A stretch of 64,000 nucleotides of DNA, from positions 13,252,583 through 13,316,582 of the forward strand of contig OZ034979.1 of assembly GCA_964030785.1 (NCBI GenBank). The letters are read 5' to 3'. The notes under the pieces were generated by a model. The model saw only the letters and a list, made by a program, of their open reading frames with translations, did not search any database and was not told where the DNA came from. Below are positions 10,920 through 24,405 of this stretch, one piece after another. The DNA is from Siderastrea siderea. Its lineage: Eukaryota > Cnidaria > Anthozoa > Scleractinia > Rhizangiidae. Each line of letters starts with the position of its first letter. Position 1 is the stretch's first letter. Made by a program: the position numbers and the translations under genes.

Positions 10920-12480
10920 GTGTTGATGCTTTCATCCACATTTGTAGAGAGGAAATCGTACACCTAAATAGTCATAAGCTGACCTTCATTCTCATTTCTT
11001 ACTGGACTGATCGAGTTCCTCCCAGGATAAGGACTGATCTCAGCAAGAGAAGAAATCACGTAGGTACTAAGCAGGGTGAAGATACCTATGTAAATGACTT
11101 CATAAAACAAAAAATCACGAAATTAGACATCTGTGGATTGCCAGAGCGTTTCCTACTGACTTCCACTTATCAGCTCTCAACGGTACGTTAAATTTTCCGT
11201 TAAAAAATAAAACTCAAAACCCGGTTGGATCCAGTTGAGTACCTGAGTCTAGGATAAACTTGATCATTTCATCGTACCTTTATAAACCTAAAAAGGCCCA
11301 GACTACAAGAAAATTGATATAAGATTCTCTTTTAGGTTAAAGGGAACCTTTTAAAAATATTAACTCACAGTCCGTATATAACACAGGCGTAACCAATGGT
11401 TCGTTTCGGGGAATATCTCTTCGGAAGGCCTACAATCGCCTGAGATTTTCGGATTTAATTGCAGTGAAAGCTAGAAATTTCTTCGGCGAAACATCACGTG
11501 GGACTTTCTTTTTTGTAACAAGAAGACTTGATAGTTCCTATTGTTTTCGGAGGGACCAGAGAGGGACAAATATGTCGTTTAGAGTGCAAAATAAGATCAG
11601 CTAGCATTTTCGGAGAGCGATCAGCAGCTCGGAAATTCGGCGGATTCTGTTTCCTTTCCAAGGCCTAAATTTTCATCTACAAAATCCGAACAGATCAATG
11701 TGTATTAGATTACACAAATATGCCTTAAGAAAGCTCTGAAACAATGGCCCCACTTCTTCGCCTTGGTTTGAACCTCTGCGTAATTTTGGCCAAATACTAT
11801 ATTTATACTGCATCAAGGAGAGAAGAAGAATACATCTGGCAAGCTTTTGTGCCTTTTTGAGAAGCCGTCTCGATATGGAAAAACATATATCTAAACTCCA
11901 AATAAAACTTTGAGCTTTGCTCTATTAGTGTATAGCGTAGCGAATTACATTTGTAAGTTTAAAAATAATATTTGTAACTTAAAATGCTTTTTTTTTTCAG
12001 TAAATAATGTCTGTTGTAAGTAAGAGTAATGTCACTTGTAAGTAAAGAATGTTATAAATTAAAAAAAAAAAGTTACTTAATTGACTTTCAATAATTATTA
12101 ATTTGAAACCAAAAGAAACCGGAGAATTGAAACTGGACAAACTGACCAAAAGATTTGGGTTCTCTCAGATGCATTTGTCAACAATGTTTATTGGTTATTT
12201 AACCTAATCAATTTTTAACGTGTTATCCCGACATTAACCGAACAATGACCGCTTTATGGTCTTAATTCGTAAAATCTCTGCCTAAACACAAATTCTAAGC
12301 TGTCAGCTAAACCCAAGCAGTAAAATAGTGCTTAATTTCGTCTTAAAATTGAACACGGCTTTAATGAACCTGAAAAAGTGACGAGTCGTTTAACCTAACG
12401 CAAATATTGAAGTGGCGTAAAAAGAAGTTTAGACCGGTCCAGACTTGGAAGTGAAAAAAAGAAAATCACAAGCTTCTTAT
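10920..12480. other. Gene-poor AT-rich DNA
   Basis: No exon or repeat family recognised. Poly-A/poly-T runs near 11990 and 12060. Confidence 0.4.
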
Positions 12481-12519
12481 CAAGACCAATATTCGGTGCA
12501 AACGGTCGCTAACAACGCA

Positions 12520-12660
12520 TGATAACTCGTAACATTCGTGATGACTCACCATGAGGACTCGTGATAACTCAGTACTCACGAGACTCGTGATGACTCATCA
12601 TATCAGTTCGTGACGACTGACAATAATTATTCTTACTCGTGGCACTCGTGGTGTGATTAA
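12520..12660. repeat. Degenerate ACTCGTGATGACTCA repeat cluster
   Basis: At least six partial units of ACTCGTGA with interspersed TGACTCA, in a run of about 140 bp. The unit includes an AP-1-like heptamer, but the repetition explains it more simply. Confidence 0.5.
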
Positions 12661-12719
12661 GGAGGTTTTAAAAAATCAGCTCCTGAGACAGCATCTGACA
12701 TTCACTGCAAACTCGTGAC

Positions 12720-14159
12720 ACAGGTAAGTCAGCTTAGAAATACAGATGAAAACTGAAACTAGGCAAAAAAATGAATAATGCACAAGCTTTCCCTTCAACT
12801 TACACGCAGCAGCTTATACGGTTCTGTGGACGCCCCCACCATTAAAAAGGGTAAAAGAAGGAAAAATATCCGATCATTCGTTAAACGAATCGCCAGAATC
12901 CTTGAAGCAATTGTAAGCCCCTGCTTGTAAAACAAAGCCAAAACAAGCCCGAAAAAAGGAGACTACCCTTAACATGTTTGATAATCACCGCAGACTGAAC
13001 GGGAGAAAAAACTACTCACCTTTACACGAACGCATCTCCTTGCTTGTGAACATTGTAGCCGACTCCAATTGTGTTTTTTTTCGCTGACCACTGAAAACTC
13101 GGGAAAAACAACGATCGGGTTCAAGCCCCAACTTAGGTGCAGAAAGGAATGCAGACTTCAAACAAGGTACGACAAAAAGTTTCCTAATCTTACTACGGAT
13201 TGCCCAACAGCGAGCTAGGCCCAAAACAATTACTGACAGCCTTCTCAGTCTGAACGTGCAAGAACGACTATAAACGAAACAAGCGTTTAATTTACTGATG
13301 CGGGAAGACGCGAGTTATAGTTCAGAAGTACTGGCGATACTGTTCTTTTCTTTCTAGACGCAAGATGCTTGAGGATGAAAGAGAAAGCGCGACGGAAAAA
13401 TATTCCTACCACTTTAATGATTATCACGAGGTGGTGCAAAGGGTCGCTGATAATTGGCTCTCTGGCTTCCTAACTTTGAAAGTAAATAGAGAAAAAACCA
13501 ACTGCTTTTCATGTGATAAATGGATCACTTCCTAATACTAAACATGACGCAAGTAGGATAGGTAATAGTACAGAAGTATACAACATTTTTAACTGGACAT
13601 AACTGCCCCATTCGCAGTAATCTATGGAAAAGAACGTAGGGCGTTCTCCACCCGTTGTAAATCAAAGTAGCCGCTTTCTGGTCGACAGATACAGAAGCAA
13701 AAAAGTTCGCACTGAGCAGTTCATATATAGCCTCTTGTTTTATCACTTCCCTCCTCACAGAAATTTTACAGGAAAGTGAAAATCTACCCTTAGAAGCAAA
13801 TGTAACTATTTTGTACTTGAGACCGTTAATAATTATTAGGCAAGGTATTTTAAATTAGGTTTTGAACCAGTTCTTACTAACTACAGTACTAATGTTTTGC
13901 CACCTACTTCAATAGTTGTCACCAAGTGTGGGATTACCTTGCAATTGAGAAAACGTGTCTAATTGCAGCTCTGCTAGGCTCCCGTGAAAGATTCTGGCTT
14001 CTGATTACTTTCCTGCTGTGAAATGAGTTTAAACCAATCACAAGCTCTTCCGAAACTTGGGAAGAGCGCTGTTACTAGTGTGGAATATTGTTGTTTGCCT
14101 TGCCTAGTTAGCCATACATGCATGCTGGACAAATTAAGACTCTCAAAACAGTGTCATTA
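12720..14159. other. Intergenic DNA downstream of LRRC47, possible orphan 5' exon
   Basis: A minus-strand ATG at 13055 begins MFTSKEMRSCK and reaches a consensus donor (gtgagt) near 13019; no partner exon could be linked. Otherwise nothing recognised; a LRRC47 3' UTR should lie just below 14160. Confidence 0.3.
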
Positions 14160-17100
14160 TTATTTTTCTTGATAAATCACTTTAATCGACTCCAACTGCA
14201 GGTCAACTCTTGAAGGATAAACAACCTTAAGCTTTTCCTCACTATTGACTACTCTAACTTGTTCAATAATTAGCTCTTGTTTTCCGGCGGCATCAGCAGC
14301 AGTAGTAGCCTCACATGACACATCACAGGACTGTAGACCAACCTCTAGCATCTTAATGATCAGATTATCCATCACCGACTTGCAAGTTGCCAGATCAACA
14401 GGTGACGTCACTTCCAAGAGAACATCCAGCTTCTCTGCTCTGATCTGAAATGCAGAGGACATTGTTAATCTTTGATTCTCTGTTTTCAAAATTGTTTTAC
14501 CGTTCAGCACGTTCGTAATGCGTATCAGTGACTTGACACTTGTGCGTCACAATACATGGTACGACTGTCACTTGTGCAGAGTTTAATATTTACTTTTTGC
14601 CTGAAGACGCTACTTGTAAGGATCTCTAACAGTGGCTGGTACTTGCAGTATGATAAAGGTTAGTTGTTTCTATGGGACAATTTATAGACAATAAGCCTTT
14701 TACACCCTCTAGTACCGAGGCTAACCCTTCAATTTTCACAAAATGTTCATTTTTTAAAACCTCAAAATATCATTTAGCGATAATTGCTTGTTTGTTCTTC
14801 TACCATAAATCACAAAAAGCACTTGATTTATCTTACAAAAATGTGTCATTCACGTGATTCTCTAGATACCAGTTAACGGTAAAAGTGAGGAGATTCATGC
14901 AGCACACTATCGTAAGTACTGACCACTGGCTGGAGTTGCTTCTCAGTGGTTTTTGTGCATAGCCAGTTGGTCTGCCTTTTGTCAGTCGGCGCGGGTTCTT
15001 ATTTGTAATATGTTCAGTTTCTGTCAACCGTTAACAGTCTTTTTGTGATCTCGCATCGCCTACCCGACCAACAACTGAATGTTAACAGGCCAGATCACTT
15101 CACCAGGAACCACGTCTCTACTCTTTCCGAACAGTGACCTGCGTCCTTTAACATCCACCACTTGTTTAGTATGACCAGATGCAGGAGATAAAGCCAACAG
15201 CTTAATGCTATTGGCCAATGACATGATCGTCTTCAGTAACACAAGGTGTTGAGTACAGCCAGTGTGACCATACTTTTGACTGGTTGAATTAAGACCCTGC
15301 AGGTTAGTGGATCTCACCAGATTGTTCCCCTAGACCTCTGTTCAAGTGCCCCGAACCAGCTGAGCTAATTAGGTAGCTTTGTTTAGAGGCCAAACATAAA
15401 AAAGGCATTGCAAATACAAATAATCCAAATGGCCAGTTAGTAATTTCCAAACATGTCCAAGTAGTTGAACGCCAAGAACAACTCCAGCTAGTCCTCAGAG
15501 GGGGACTTGAACCTGGCACCTCTGCACTGTTTCAAGTCCAGCTCCCTAACCACTCGGCCATGAAAGTATAAAATTGATACAGATTGGAGTGAATCGATTA
15601 ATCACCAATAAGCTTCGTGATTTTGCGTACTCCAATTGTTATCAATTGTTATGGATTGCTAAAAAGGAAACAGTTTTGAATTGTTTAGAGAAAAGTTAGC
15701 ATGCTTGTGAGATGTTTAACTATGGCCCCGTGAAAGAATGAAGAGCGTGGAAACGCATTGAAATTCCTGAACTAAAGAGTTGCTGGTTAATAAGTTGCTA
15801 TGAGAGATAAATGCACTAAGACACAACTGTGGGTTCAAATCACAGCTAATCAAATGTGATAAAGCCTCACCTTGCTTCTCTCACTGTTAGTAACCGGTGG
15901 TAGAGAAATAACAGCGTTGGAGCTGTCTTTAATAACAGCGTATAATGGAGCTTCTCCAACAAGGCTCAGATACCTAAGAAGACAATTAGTACATTGTTTA
16001 ACAAAAGGGAAAGTGTTTAGTGTGTAAATTTTTGCCACACTTTTTTTAAATGGTTGTATACAAAGTCCTTTGAAAATCACTTCATTTGCACTATGTTCAG
16101 ATGCACTGCTTTTTAATACATTAGCTAGTGGGAAGGTTCCATATGTTTGCTAATTTGTTAAGACTGACAGAACTGCGGGAGATTATCTGCATCCAGGCTT
16201 GTGTAGATCTGTCGCACAGAGGAGTTGCCACCTGGGGTTTAATCAGTACAGACTAACTTCACCAAATGCAAGTTTCTGGATTGGTTCTGACATCTCGAGT
16301 ACATGTAGCTGAGACTGACAGGGACGCTATCCTGACAAAATATTGAATTTCGCTGACAGAATTTCCATTTTATATAGTCAGATGACACCAGATTAATACA
16401 ACTAAATTGGATAAAACGATTCCACAGAGCAAACAGGACAATGTAGTTTGTGGATTATGTACAGCTGATTAACCGGCCGTCGCCATTTGGCGACTGCCAG
16501 TTTATAAAATGGACACGTTTTTTTAGTGATGGTCAGTTGGCTTAACATACGAACAAAGTGCTGTAGAGCTTGTGGTACGGGTACTCAAGAGCAGTACTGT
16601 CTTATATAAGACGCATGCGCACAGTAGTCTGCTGAATGTTACCTTCGTGTGTTCTTGTCTTTTAATTTACAGTATTTAAGATATGAACGGCGAAGGGTTG
16701 TTAAGTATGGGGTTTCAGTATTTGTCTTGTATAACGCATGCGCAACTGAGTAAAGCAGCTAATAGGATTGAATGCGAAATTGGCTGTGTTGTCTGATCTA
16801 GTTAGTGGTTATGGTGAAAATTCTTTTAGTACAGGAGTTTTGTTATGGGGATTGACATTTTGAGGGATGTAAAAATGCGGGAGTGGAAGGATTTGTGAAT
16901 GTGAGGAGCACATCATGCTTCTGTGAATGTGATTTGCTTTGAAAGTTGCGTTTTGTATAGCAGCGGTGTAATATTGTGCTGTGTGAGAGGCAGTTTCCCT
17001 TGGCGTTTTATGGCAGTGGATTGTAAGTTTTCTCATTGGGTAAACTGTATTTCGCAGAGAGAAACGACAGCTGTGTTTGCAGCTTATTAGCACGGTAAGG

Positions 17101-20100
17101 AACGGTGGCTTATGAAGAGAAGGGATTGGCAGTAGTATGATGATGCAATTAGTGGATTGCACCATCGATGCATCATAGTTCTTGAGAAGGGAGAGAGATG
17201 AGTGTTTATTTGAGGGGAGAAGTTGATTTGAATTGCATAAAGACGAAGGAATCGGTCATTAATAAGGAAATCAATTGAGGTAAGTGTTACTAGTCTTTAA
17301 GATAGAAAATAACTGAATATTATCGAGTGATGCATGTGGTTTGCGAGTGGTGTTCGCTGTTGCCTTGGTTGGGTTTGAGGTAATCCGTTTACGTTACAAA
17401 TTCCGAGTCAACTTGTGTACTTTTGCAAGGGGATTCCCAGGTCAGCAAACCGGATTTAAACATCGCGTCATGAGATATGCCTTAACATGCCCCATACTCT
17501 GACAATCTGCTCGAACTCGTGGTTATCAAGCATTATATTTTGATTCTATTGCTATGTTCATTGTTTGTATCTACGGTCTAGGCACAACCGTAAATGCTTT
17601 GTCGTCCCTGTGTAAGCATTCTCAGTTGTGTACGAATTTATACCGACATTCAACGTTTAAGTGAATTTGCGATTTTCAGCAGAAATAAAAGTGATAAGAA
17701 AGATAAGCTGAGTCATCAGAGTTTAAACATTACGTCATCCAGTAACGCTATAGTCAAAATATTGTGTCACACAATCACACTTTTCGTCACGCCAGTTCAT
17801 GTAAATAGAGGATCGCGCTAACATTTGTGAAACCTATGGGTGGGGAGGGTCAGAACAGCCAGTTAAAATGCCCATTGGGCTTTCTTGTTTCAAGAAATGG
17901 ATTACAAATAATTGGAAATGGATTACAGATAGATTATAGATAGCAAACACCCTGGTAGAAATCCTATAAAGGATCCTACAGGATTTTCTAGGATCCTACA
18001 GCGTCCTGTAAGTTCACACAGGATCCTACCCAGGATATCCTAACTATGTTTTATAGGATCCTACTGAGGATCCTGTAAAGTCTTTCAGGATCCTGCTTAA
18101 GATTGTCTGGGATCCAGTTTAGGATCCAACAGGATCTTGTTTAGGATCCTAAACAGGATCCTACAGGATGTCAATAGGATCCTACAGGATCTTATGCAGG
18201 ATCTTACCAGAATCCTGGGTCAAGATCCTACAAGATCCTCTTTGGATCCTGTTGGGTGGTTCCAGAAAATATCCATACCCATACTATGGGCGGCATCTCA
18301 GAATTCCAAAGGGGAGGGGGGTTACAAAGAATGGAATTCGGAGGACAGGGGGGGTGGGTTCATTGGACTGGAATTCCAAAGGCATGGGGGGGGTCATGAG
18401 AGTACCGGTATCTTCCAGTTTGGTGTAGTTAATTTGCTTGTAAGTGAACTCATCAGAAATGACTCATCTAAGGATGATGATTTACTTGTAAACATGAGAC
18501 ACACTCAACTCAAACAACATGCTGGAAGCACATTTCAATGGTTATGGTCAATAGAATTTTTATGCTAATGCAAATGGCTTTCAGCCATTCACTTGCCAGT
18601 AGATCAGTCACAAACATGATCGTAGGTTTTTCTTTGATTGTTCACTTGCTTGAATACAATACTGAAGATCCCAGCAAAGGGTTTTCAACCCCTATTCAGT
18701 GAATATCATCGAGATTCATGTAGAATTGTTGCATTACATACCATGTGATGCTCATTGAAAAGGTCAGATTTCATGCGTTTTGCCAATTTCATGCGCTTTT
18801 GAACTGAAACTAACTTCGGACTATATTCGCTGTTTCGTACAAATTCTTTTACAGTTTTCGTTGACTTTGAGTTTCAATATGAGCTTCATTTACTATTTTA
18901 ATTTAATTGAAGGATAAAGTGTGGGGAAAAAAGGTTTGATTTGTTCCCACATCAACTGCTCATGCAATTTACTGTATTTGAGGCTCACAGTATGCAAATT
19001 CAGTGTAACTAGCTGTGCACTAAAAATAATCGCAGGAGGAAAAAAGCTTGCTATTTTACTCTAATTCTCTTTCAAACATAATCATAACCTTCGAATTTTA
19101 GTATAAGTTGCATTCAACAGTTTCGCTCTTGACGTCAGGTTTGAGTCCGGCGAACGCAATTTCAGTTCTGAAAATTTTAGCTTTGTTGTAAATTTAATTT
19201 AGCTCTCGGCAAATTATTCATAGCAACTGTCGCCACCAAAAATTTATATTCACGTTTTAGAACATTAGGACCAAGCATTAGAACGACTTCAATGCCGTTT
19301 GAGTTTTCTCACATTAAACGTAGTGTACGTTTTCCTGTGGAAGGTTAAAATTTCATGAGTCATGGAGTATTGCGGGTAAAAAATAAACGTTTTAGTTTTG
19401 TTATCCTTTTCAAGGAAGTCAAACAGCTTGTTTGATCAGGTCTTTCCATTGATTGTTCCCTGGGCTGAACGTATGTTTTTTCTGAGGGAGCAAAAGAATT
19501 AATTTCTGTATAATAAAGGTGTTTGGAAGTTAGAGAGGGCTTCTCAAATCAGTTGGAAGAAATTCCTGAGGGGGAGGGGTTTGCATGATTACAGAATTCC
19601 AAAGGCACGGAAGGTAAGAACAGTTTGGAATTCCGAGGGCAAGGGGGGATTGAGCATTTTGCAATTTCCTAAGGCAAAGGGGGCATGGGGAGGGTGGGGT
19701 CTAGATAAAGATGCCACCCATGGTAGGGTATGGATATTTTCTGGAAGCACCTATTAGGATCCCATTAAGATCCTGGGCAGAATTAGTCACGACAGTTAAC
19801 TCTCACACCTATTTCAATAGGTACTGAAATATGTGAGGGGCTCTAACATTCCATGGATGAGTTAACTTGTCTGACATCTACCCTAGACATGTCGTCACGA
19901 ATAACATGAATAACACAGTAACACAGTGAAATTAAAAAAAAATTCCTAATTGCTTTCATAAGCTGATTGGTAACACTCAATGTAAGTTTGGGAGAGTTCA
20001 AAACAGCTTTGCAAACGATCAGCTTTGACTTGTGTTTCCACAACATTTCTTGTCATCCTAAACATTCACTTGTATTAGCAGAACTCAAAATGGAAACTGA

Positions 20101-22571
20101 GAATGTCATCTATTTTTTTAATTCCTACATTACACATGAATGACTATGATTTTAGGAAAAAAACGTACTTGTATAAACCAGTCTTGAATGGATTTCTCCT
20201 TGTCTTTTGTTTCTGTTTCAAGGCTTCTGTCCTTAGATCTGATATGAGCTGTTCAGCAGTTACTTCCTTGTGTCGCCCCAGCGGCATCAGCTGGATATCA
20301 CCTGGAATGACTGCCTCGTACTCAAGAGGAAACGCCAATGATGACAGGTCATGTGTGGCAATTGTGGCCAGAGTTCGATTGTCACACTCATTTTCATGAA
20401 GTTTGGTCTGTTGAAAGACAAAACAACTTGCCTGTCTTAAATGTCCTCAAACTCATTTTACTACTTCAGAGCAACCCTATTATAGTTAGGATGGGCCTAG
20501 GAAACCAGTGAAACAACATGTGAAAAACATGTGTTAACTACTTCTTAACTGAAATTTTCATAATTTCCATGCTTTGCAGTCTTATTAATAACAAACTGTA
20601 CTAGCACTACTACTAACTGTAAAAGCACTATTTCAAGCCCGTGGGGGATGGGGACAGGGGGCTTATTAAACTTCAGTCCTCAAGAAGGGACACTTATTAG
20701 AGAGGGGGGCTTAATACAAAGTAGGGGATTAGGTCAACTAAATTCATATCAGTTACTAATTTTTCCAAAAAAACTACCACCTCACTTACCAAAATCGTGA
20801 TGTAGCCAATTTGAGGATCTACTTTTAATTAATTTTTCTGGGCAAGAACCTATCACATTCAATTTACTGGTAATCAGAACCTGTCTCTCTGGAGGCAAAT
20901 GAAAAATATGTGTAAATTATTCAGTTCTCCTGATTTTAAAAATACGCCACACACTATTGCAAGAATGTTTCTACACCCCCTCCCCCTTTGTTAATTGGTT
21001 GACAAAAATCTTACAAAAGAACACCCAATTTTCAGAGCACAGCAACATGGATCATGGTGAGGGGTGATATATGTAGAATTGGGATATAGAATTATCATAC
21101 GAAAAGATGAATAATCGACGTGTTGGGAGCATGGGACAAGGAAAAACTCTGAGTCAAACAGGAATCAAACCCATGACCTTCCGTACACTGGTCAGATGCT
21201 CTGACCACTGAGCTACTGGGAGACTCGTGGTGAGCGTAGGTCATATTTGCCGAGTTTGTTGTGTTGTGCATACGACTAGGATCAGCAACGTGGAAGTGCC
21301 CTATAGGTGACACATAAAGAAAGATAAACATGTCATGTTTGACTTTTAGTAATGAGAACCCATCTCAACAGTTTTGTTCTGGTTGTAGTACAAAATTTCA
21401 CACTCCCAGGGTATACAAGCCAGCTTTGCTTTGAATGTTACCCCAGGGGGAGGAAGGACTTTGGCAACACAGCATTTCATGTACATTCACAGTATTTAAA
21501 GACCTCATCAGAACTTCATTTTTATTTCATAATAATTTGTAATAATTTAATAATGACCTAGTATTGAACACAGAGAGGAGAAAAGGGAACATTAAATGTA
21601 CAAACCTGAATGTTGATGAACTTCCTGAAGGTTGCCATGTCAGTGAGATCCACATTCTTCACTATTGTACACACAATATAAGGTCTGATGTCTTGTACAC
21701 TTTCTTTTACCACCACTTTAAATCCTTCTCTGTGTATGACTCTTACAACTGAGCTCACCCATACAGCAACCTCCTCTGCATGCTCTTCAGCATCTCCCTC
21801 GCTGGTTCTTTTGTTCCTTCCTTTTTTCCCACCCTTTTTTCCACCTTTTCCTTTTTCATTTCCCACTGCAACATAATCCAGAACTGCTTTTGTGTGGCAT
21901 TGTTTGATCAACTTAGCAAGCCTGTTGTCCTTAATAGAGTTGTCCTGCAATTGAAGATCCTTAAGCTTATGGCACAGTGACAGCTCAGCAGGGACTGACT
22001 CCATCTTATTGACGTTCAATGCCAGCACCTTCAAAGATGCCAGTTTTGACACATTTGCACTTATGGCGGTGATATGATTGTTGGAAGCATGAATTTCTGC
22101 AAGATGTCCCAATTCATATATTCCTTCAGGAAGCTCATTTAGTTGGTTATGACTTACATCAAGTCTTGACAAACTTGCAAGATGCTCCAAGCTGGGCAAC
22201 GATGTTAGCTTGTTACAATTCAAATTCAATGTCTGGAGTGAACTCAGTTCACCCAAAGATGTAGGAACAAGCTGCAATTCGTTCCCGGACAAGTCGAGGT
22301 GTTTCAGTTCTTTCAGCAGTCCAATTGAAGCAGGTAATTTCTCTAAACTATTCCCGTGCAAATCCAAAGTTTTTAAGTGCACCAATTTTCCTAAATCCTC
22401 TGGAAGAGATATTAATTTTGTGTTTGATATTTGAAGAAAATTAAGGCAGTCCAACTTGAAGATGTGTTTGTCCAAGCCGTCTTTGTCAATTCTCGCAGAT
22501 ATTTCTGATCCGTTCAAAACAAGTTCATATCTATGGTCATTTGCAGCTTGTTTTACCTCTGGCCAGCTCAT
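14160..22571 (-). CDS. LRRC47: LRRC47-like leucine-rich repeat protein, complete, 4 coding exons
   Basis: Coding exons on the minus strand: 22571-21606, 20407-20169, 15973-15871, 14444-14160 (stop TAA at 14162-14160). Every intron has GT-AG ends (donors gtttgt, gtacgt, gtgagg; acceptors caacag, cttag, tttcag) and phases 0, 2, 0 join without a frame break, giving 530 residues against roughly 580 in vertebrate LRRC47. Residues about 43-215 are LxxLxLxxNxL leucine-rich repeats. Residues 239-255 are a Lys/Gly-rich linker (KGKGGKKGGKKGRNK). Residues about 285-530 match the B3/B4-like region shared with the phenylalanyl-tRNA synthetase beta subunit, including VPGDIQLMPLGRHKEV-type, LPPVTNSERSK and EQVRVVNSEEKLKVVYPSR-type segments. 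The family role is poorly defined; an RNA- or tRNA-related function is inferred from the B3/B4 homology. The start ATG has A at -3. Intron 2 (4.2 kb) is crowded with transposable elements, intron 1 holds a SINE and intron 3 another. No clear AATAAA was found just downstream. Confidence 0.96.
15360..15562 (-). mobile_element. tRNA-derived SINE in LRRC47 intron 3
   Basis: On the minus strand, ATGGCCGAGTGGTTAGGGAG (leucine/serine tRNA-like A box) lies about 40 bp before GGTTCAAGTCC (B box), followed by a body of about 140 bp. No cloverleaf tRNA can be completed. Confidence 0.7.
16505..17887 (+). repeat. Dispersed repeat family A, long copy (1.4 kb) in LRRC47 intron 2
   Basis: Two long blocks match elsewhere in the window: 16505-16990 matches 54807-55287 at well over 90 percent, and 17410-17887 matches 59066-59527. 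The left block contains a TATATAAGACGC promoter-like stretch. The right block ends TTGGGCTTTCTTG. No terminal repeats or coding frame were identified, so the class is unknown; an LTR or non-autonomous retroelement is possible. Confidence 0.8.
18255..19751. mobile_element. 1.5-kb inverted-repeat element nested in GGATCC element
   Basis: Left end GGTGGTTCCAGAAAATATCC is mirrored at the right by GGATATTTTCTGGAAGCACC. Both ends are followed inwards by a G-rich segment with GGAATTCCAAAGGCA repeats. The interior carries a 540-bp repeat shared with 32163-32690. No transposase frame. Confidence 0.75.
18706..19245. repeat. 530-bp dispersed repeat, copy 1
   Basis: Shares with 32163-32690, in the same orientation, blocks such as AGAATTGTTGCRTTACATACC, TGAAAAGGTCAGATTTCA, GCGCTTTTGAACTGAAACTA and GAGACTCACAGTATGCA-type segments. 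Confidence 0.8.
20635..20730. repeat. G-rich CTTATTA repeat fragment
   Basis: GGGGGCTTATTAA, GGGACACTTATTAGAG and GGGGGGCTTAATAC recur within 100 bp and again in expanded form at 50895-51285. Confidence 0.45.
21095..21240 (-). mobile_element. tRNA-derived SINE in LRRC47 intron 1
   Basis: Minus strand A box TAGCTCAGTGGTCAGAGCAT (21215-21196) and B box GGGTTTGATTCC (21172-21161), spacing typical of tRNA, with a short unrelated tail. Confidence 0.75.
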
Positions 22572-23177
22572 ATTCGTGAACGAAAGAACAAACTAATTTC
22601 AGCTTCCACCTACTGAACGTTATTATTCAGCACATGGAGTATCTCTTTTTGCTTCTTTTCATTTTTGTTCCCAGACTCCCCCTCGATTGCTTTACTCCAG
22701 AACATCCTGAGCCCCACCCTACCCGAATTGACGGAGAGTCCGAAAGGAAGGAGACCCTACTGCTCCCATCCTTTTCCTCGATCGAGCAATGGGCATAAAA
22801 GGCACAAAGAACAAAAGAGTTGAATGTATTGAAGTCTAATTGGTGAGGATCCCAGGGAGTGGCATGCTTCGAATTAAAAGAGTGCCAAGGCTAAACCAAT
22901 CAATTCTTAACCCTCTATCCTCCCCCTACCCTCCCTCCAAATAAAAGCGTCCTTTTGCATATCAAGAAACTACCCAGTCATTCTTGAACTAAAGGTCACT
23001 AAAACCCTCCAAACTGCCCTACCAGTGAGAACCTCACCGGCCAAAAAATACTGAGCGAACTTTCAACCTCCTCCCTCCCCCTCCAAAAAAAGTACCCGTC
23101 ACTCTAAAACCTAAAACCCTCTTCTCTCAGGAGTTGTAATATTCTCCCTTCCTATTTGAACAACTGGGGAGAGGAGA

Positions 23178-23197
23178 GGGGGGGGGGGGGGGGGGGT
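23178..23197. repeat. Poly-G tract
   Basis: About 20 G residues preceded by GGGGAGAGGAGAG. Similar homopolymers occur at 28528-28541 (C), 35823-35837 (G), 41976-41991 (C) and 42267-42278 (G). Confidence 0.9.
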
Positions 23198-24249
23198 CTG
23201 ACCAGGAAGGAAATGTAGACATTTGCAGCTATTTGCGGGGATTTCTTTTGTTATGAAACTGAATGTTGCACGCAATGTTCAACTGTGTAACTGGGGCCTC
23301 GTGGGCCAGTAAGGAATAAACTCAACATAAGCAAAAGCATAAGCATATTGCAGGGCAACATAGGAAGAAAATGTCTGTTCGTTCCCCTTGTCTGTGGTTA
23401 GTCGCTAGTGAAAAACCAGCCCATTTATTTTGTTTACTCATCCATTTTGTCAACGTCGTTTTCAACCCTTGAGCCCTTCTCACGTACCCATAACTGGAAG
23501 AATGCGTCAGTGTTAATTTTGTCACTTAAGGGTTTTTTTTTCAATCCACCGTGATGCTGCACCACCTGACATGCTACTTCCATTTTGCAAGTTTTGCTTG
23601 AAGTTAGCAGAATTAATAATTAGTTGATTAAGTTTGTTCACATCTTTTGTAAGATCGATGGTTATGGGCTCTGGTCAAACACTATTGCCTATTGTAATAA
23701 CTCTAATAAAGATGAAGCAAAAAGTAACATTTCCGAACAGCCCCAACATTAATAATACGTTCAACAACTTTCATACTTCTTCTTTTAAACAAAGAGGAAA
23801 AAGGTACTATACGTCTTAGTGAGAAAACGGGACCGTAATTGCTATAAATATAGAGGATGAATTATCCGTCTCAGAGGGTTACTCCAGCTCGAAAGCACAG
23901 TCCAATACACCAACAGGATGGTAAACCTGTGGGTCTGAAATAAGGCCATACTATAAAGGGTATAAAGGGTAGACGAAATGTTACATGAAACGTTGCGCCG
24001 CGTAAGACGAGAAAATTAGCTGCTCCCACGCAGTCGTTTTTAGGGGAGTCGTATTACCCTCCTCAAATGAATCCACCCGTCCGTTTTCGGGAAAAGCGTG
24101 CTCATACAGCAAAACGTGACTTGTCAAGATCGGCCATTGAAGCTTTTTCGTTCTGATACGATTTTCAACGTAACATAATTTTTAGAGCAAGTCCCACTTC
24201 TAACTTGATTTAAAACAATTATATAAGGACCAAGAAATATATATGTACT

Positions 24250-24405
24250 ACAGTAGAATCCTGATAACTCAAATCATTAGGTAAAACGTGTAAAACGTTT
24301 AGAAATATCAAGCTATCAGAAGAGTAAATGCTTTTGATTTGAGTTAGCAAGAATATCGAGATGCCAGGGTTCGAGTTGTCGAGATTTAACTTTATTACGT
24401 TTGAA
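24250..24405 (+). mobile_element. Pogo/Tigger-like MITE end fragment
   Basis: TA followed by CAGTAGAATCCTGATAACTC, then GAATATCGAGATGCC and GGTTCGAGTTGTCGAG. This layout matches the ends of pogo-type elements. A matching right terminus was not found. Confidence 0.45.

Larger units (their letters stand above)
17951..19795. mobile_element. GGATCC-rich 345-bp element, copy A, interrupted by a nested element
   Basis: Left end CCCTGGTAGAAATCCTATAAAGG, then about 300 bp packed with AGGATCCTAC-type units (about 12 GGATCC sites). The sequence is broken at 18254/18255 and resumes at 19752 with TAGGATCCCATTAAGATC to about 19795. Total without the insert about 348 bp, matching the reassembled copy B. 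Confidence 0.75.

Noticed and set aside
12520..12660. Cluster of AP-1 sites as an enhancer
   Set aside because: The TGACTCA copies are part of a degenerate local repeat; repetition alone explains the clustering.
15060..15317. 85-codon minus-strand frame between LRRC47 exons 3 and 4
   Set aside because: Exons 3 and 4 join in frame without it and it has no counterpart in LRRC47.
18137..18568. 143-codon plus-strand frame
   Set aside because: The first half is translation of the GGATCC repeat array (RILQD units), the rest of a G-rich element end.
21564..22434. Several plus-strand open frames
   Set aside because: They are antisense to the leucine-rich-repeat exon of LRRC47 and have no similarity of their own.
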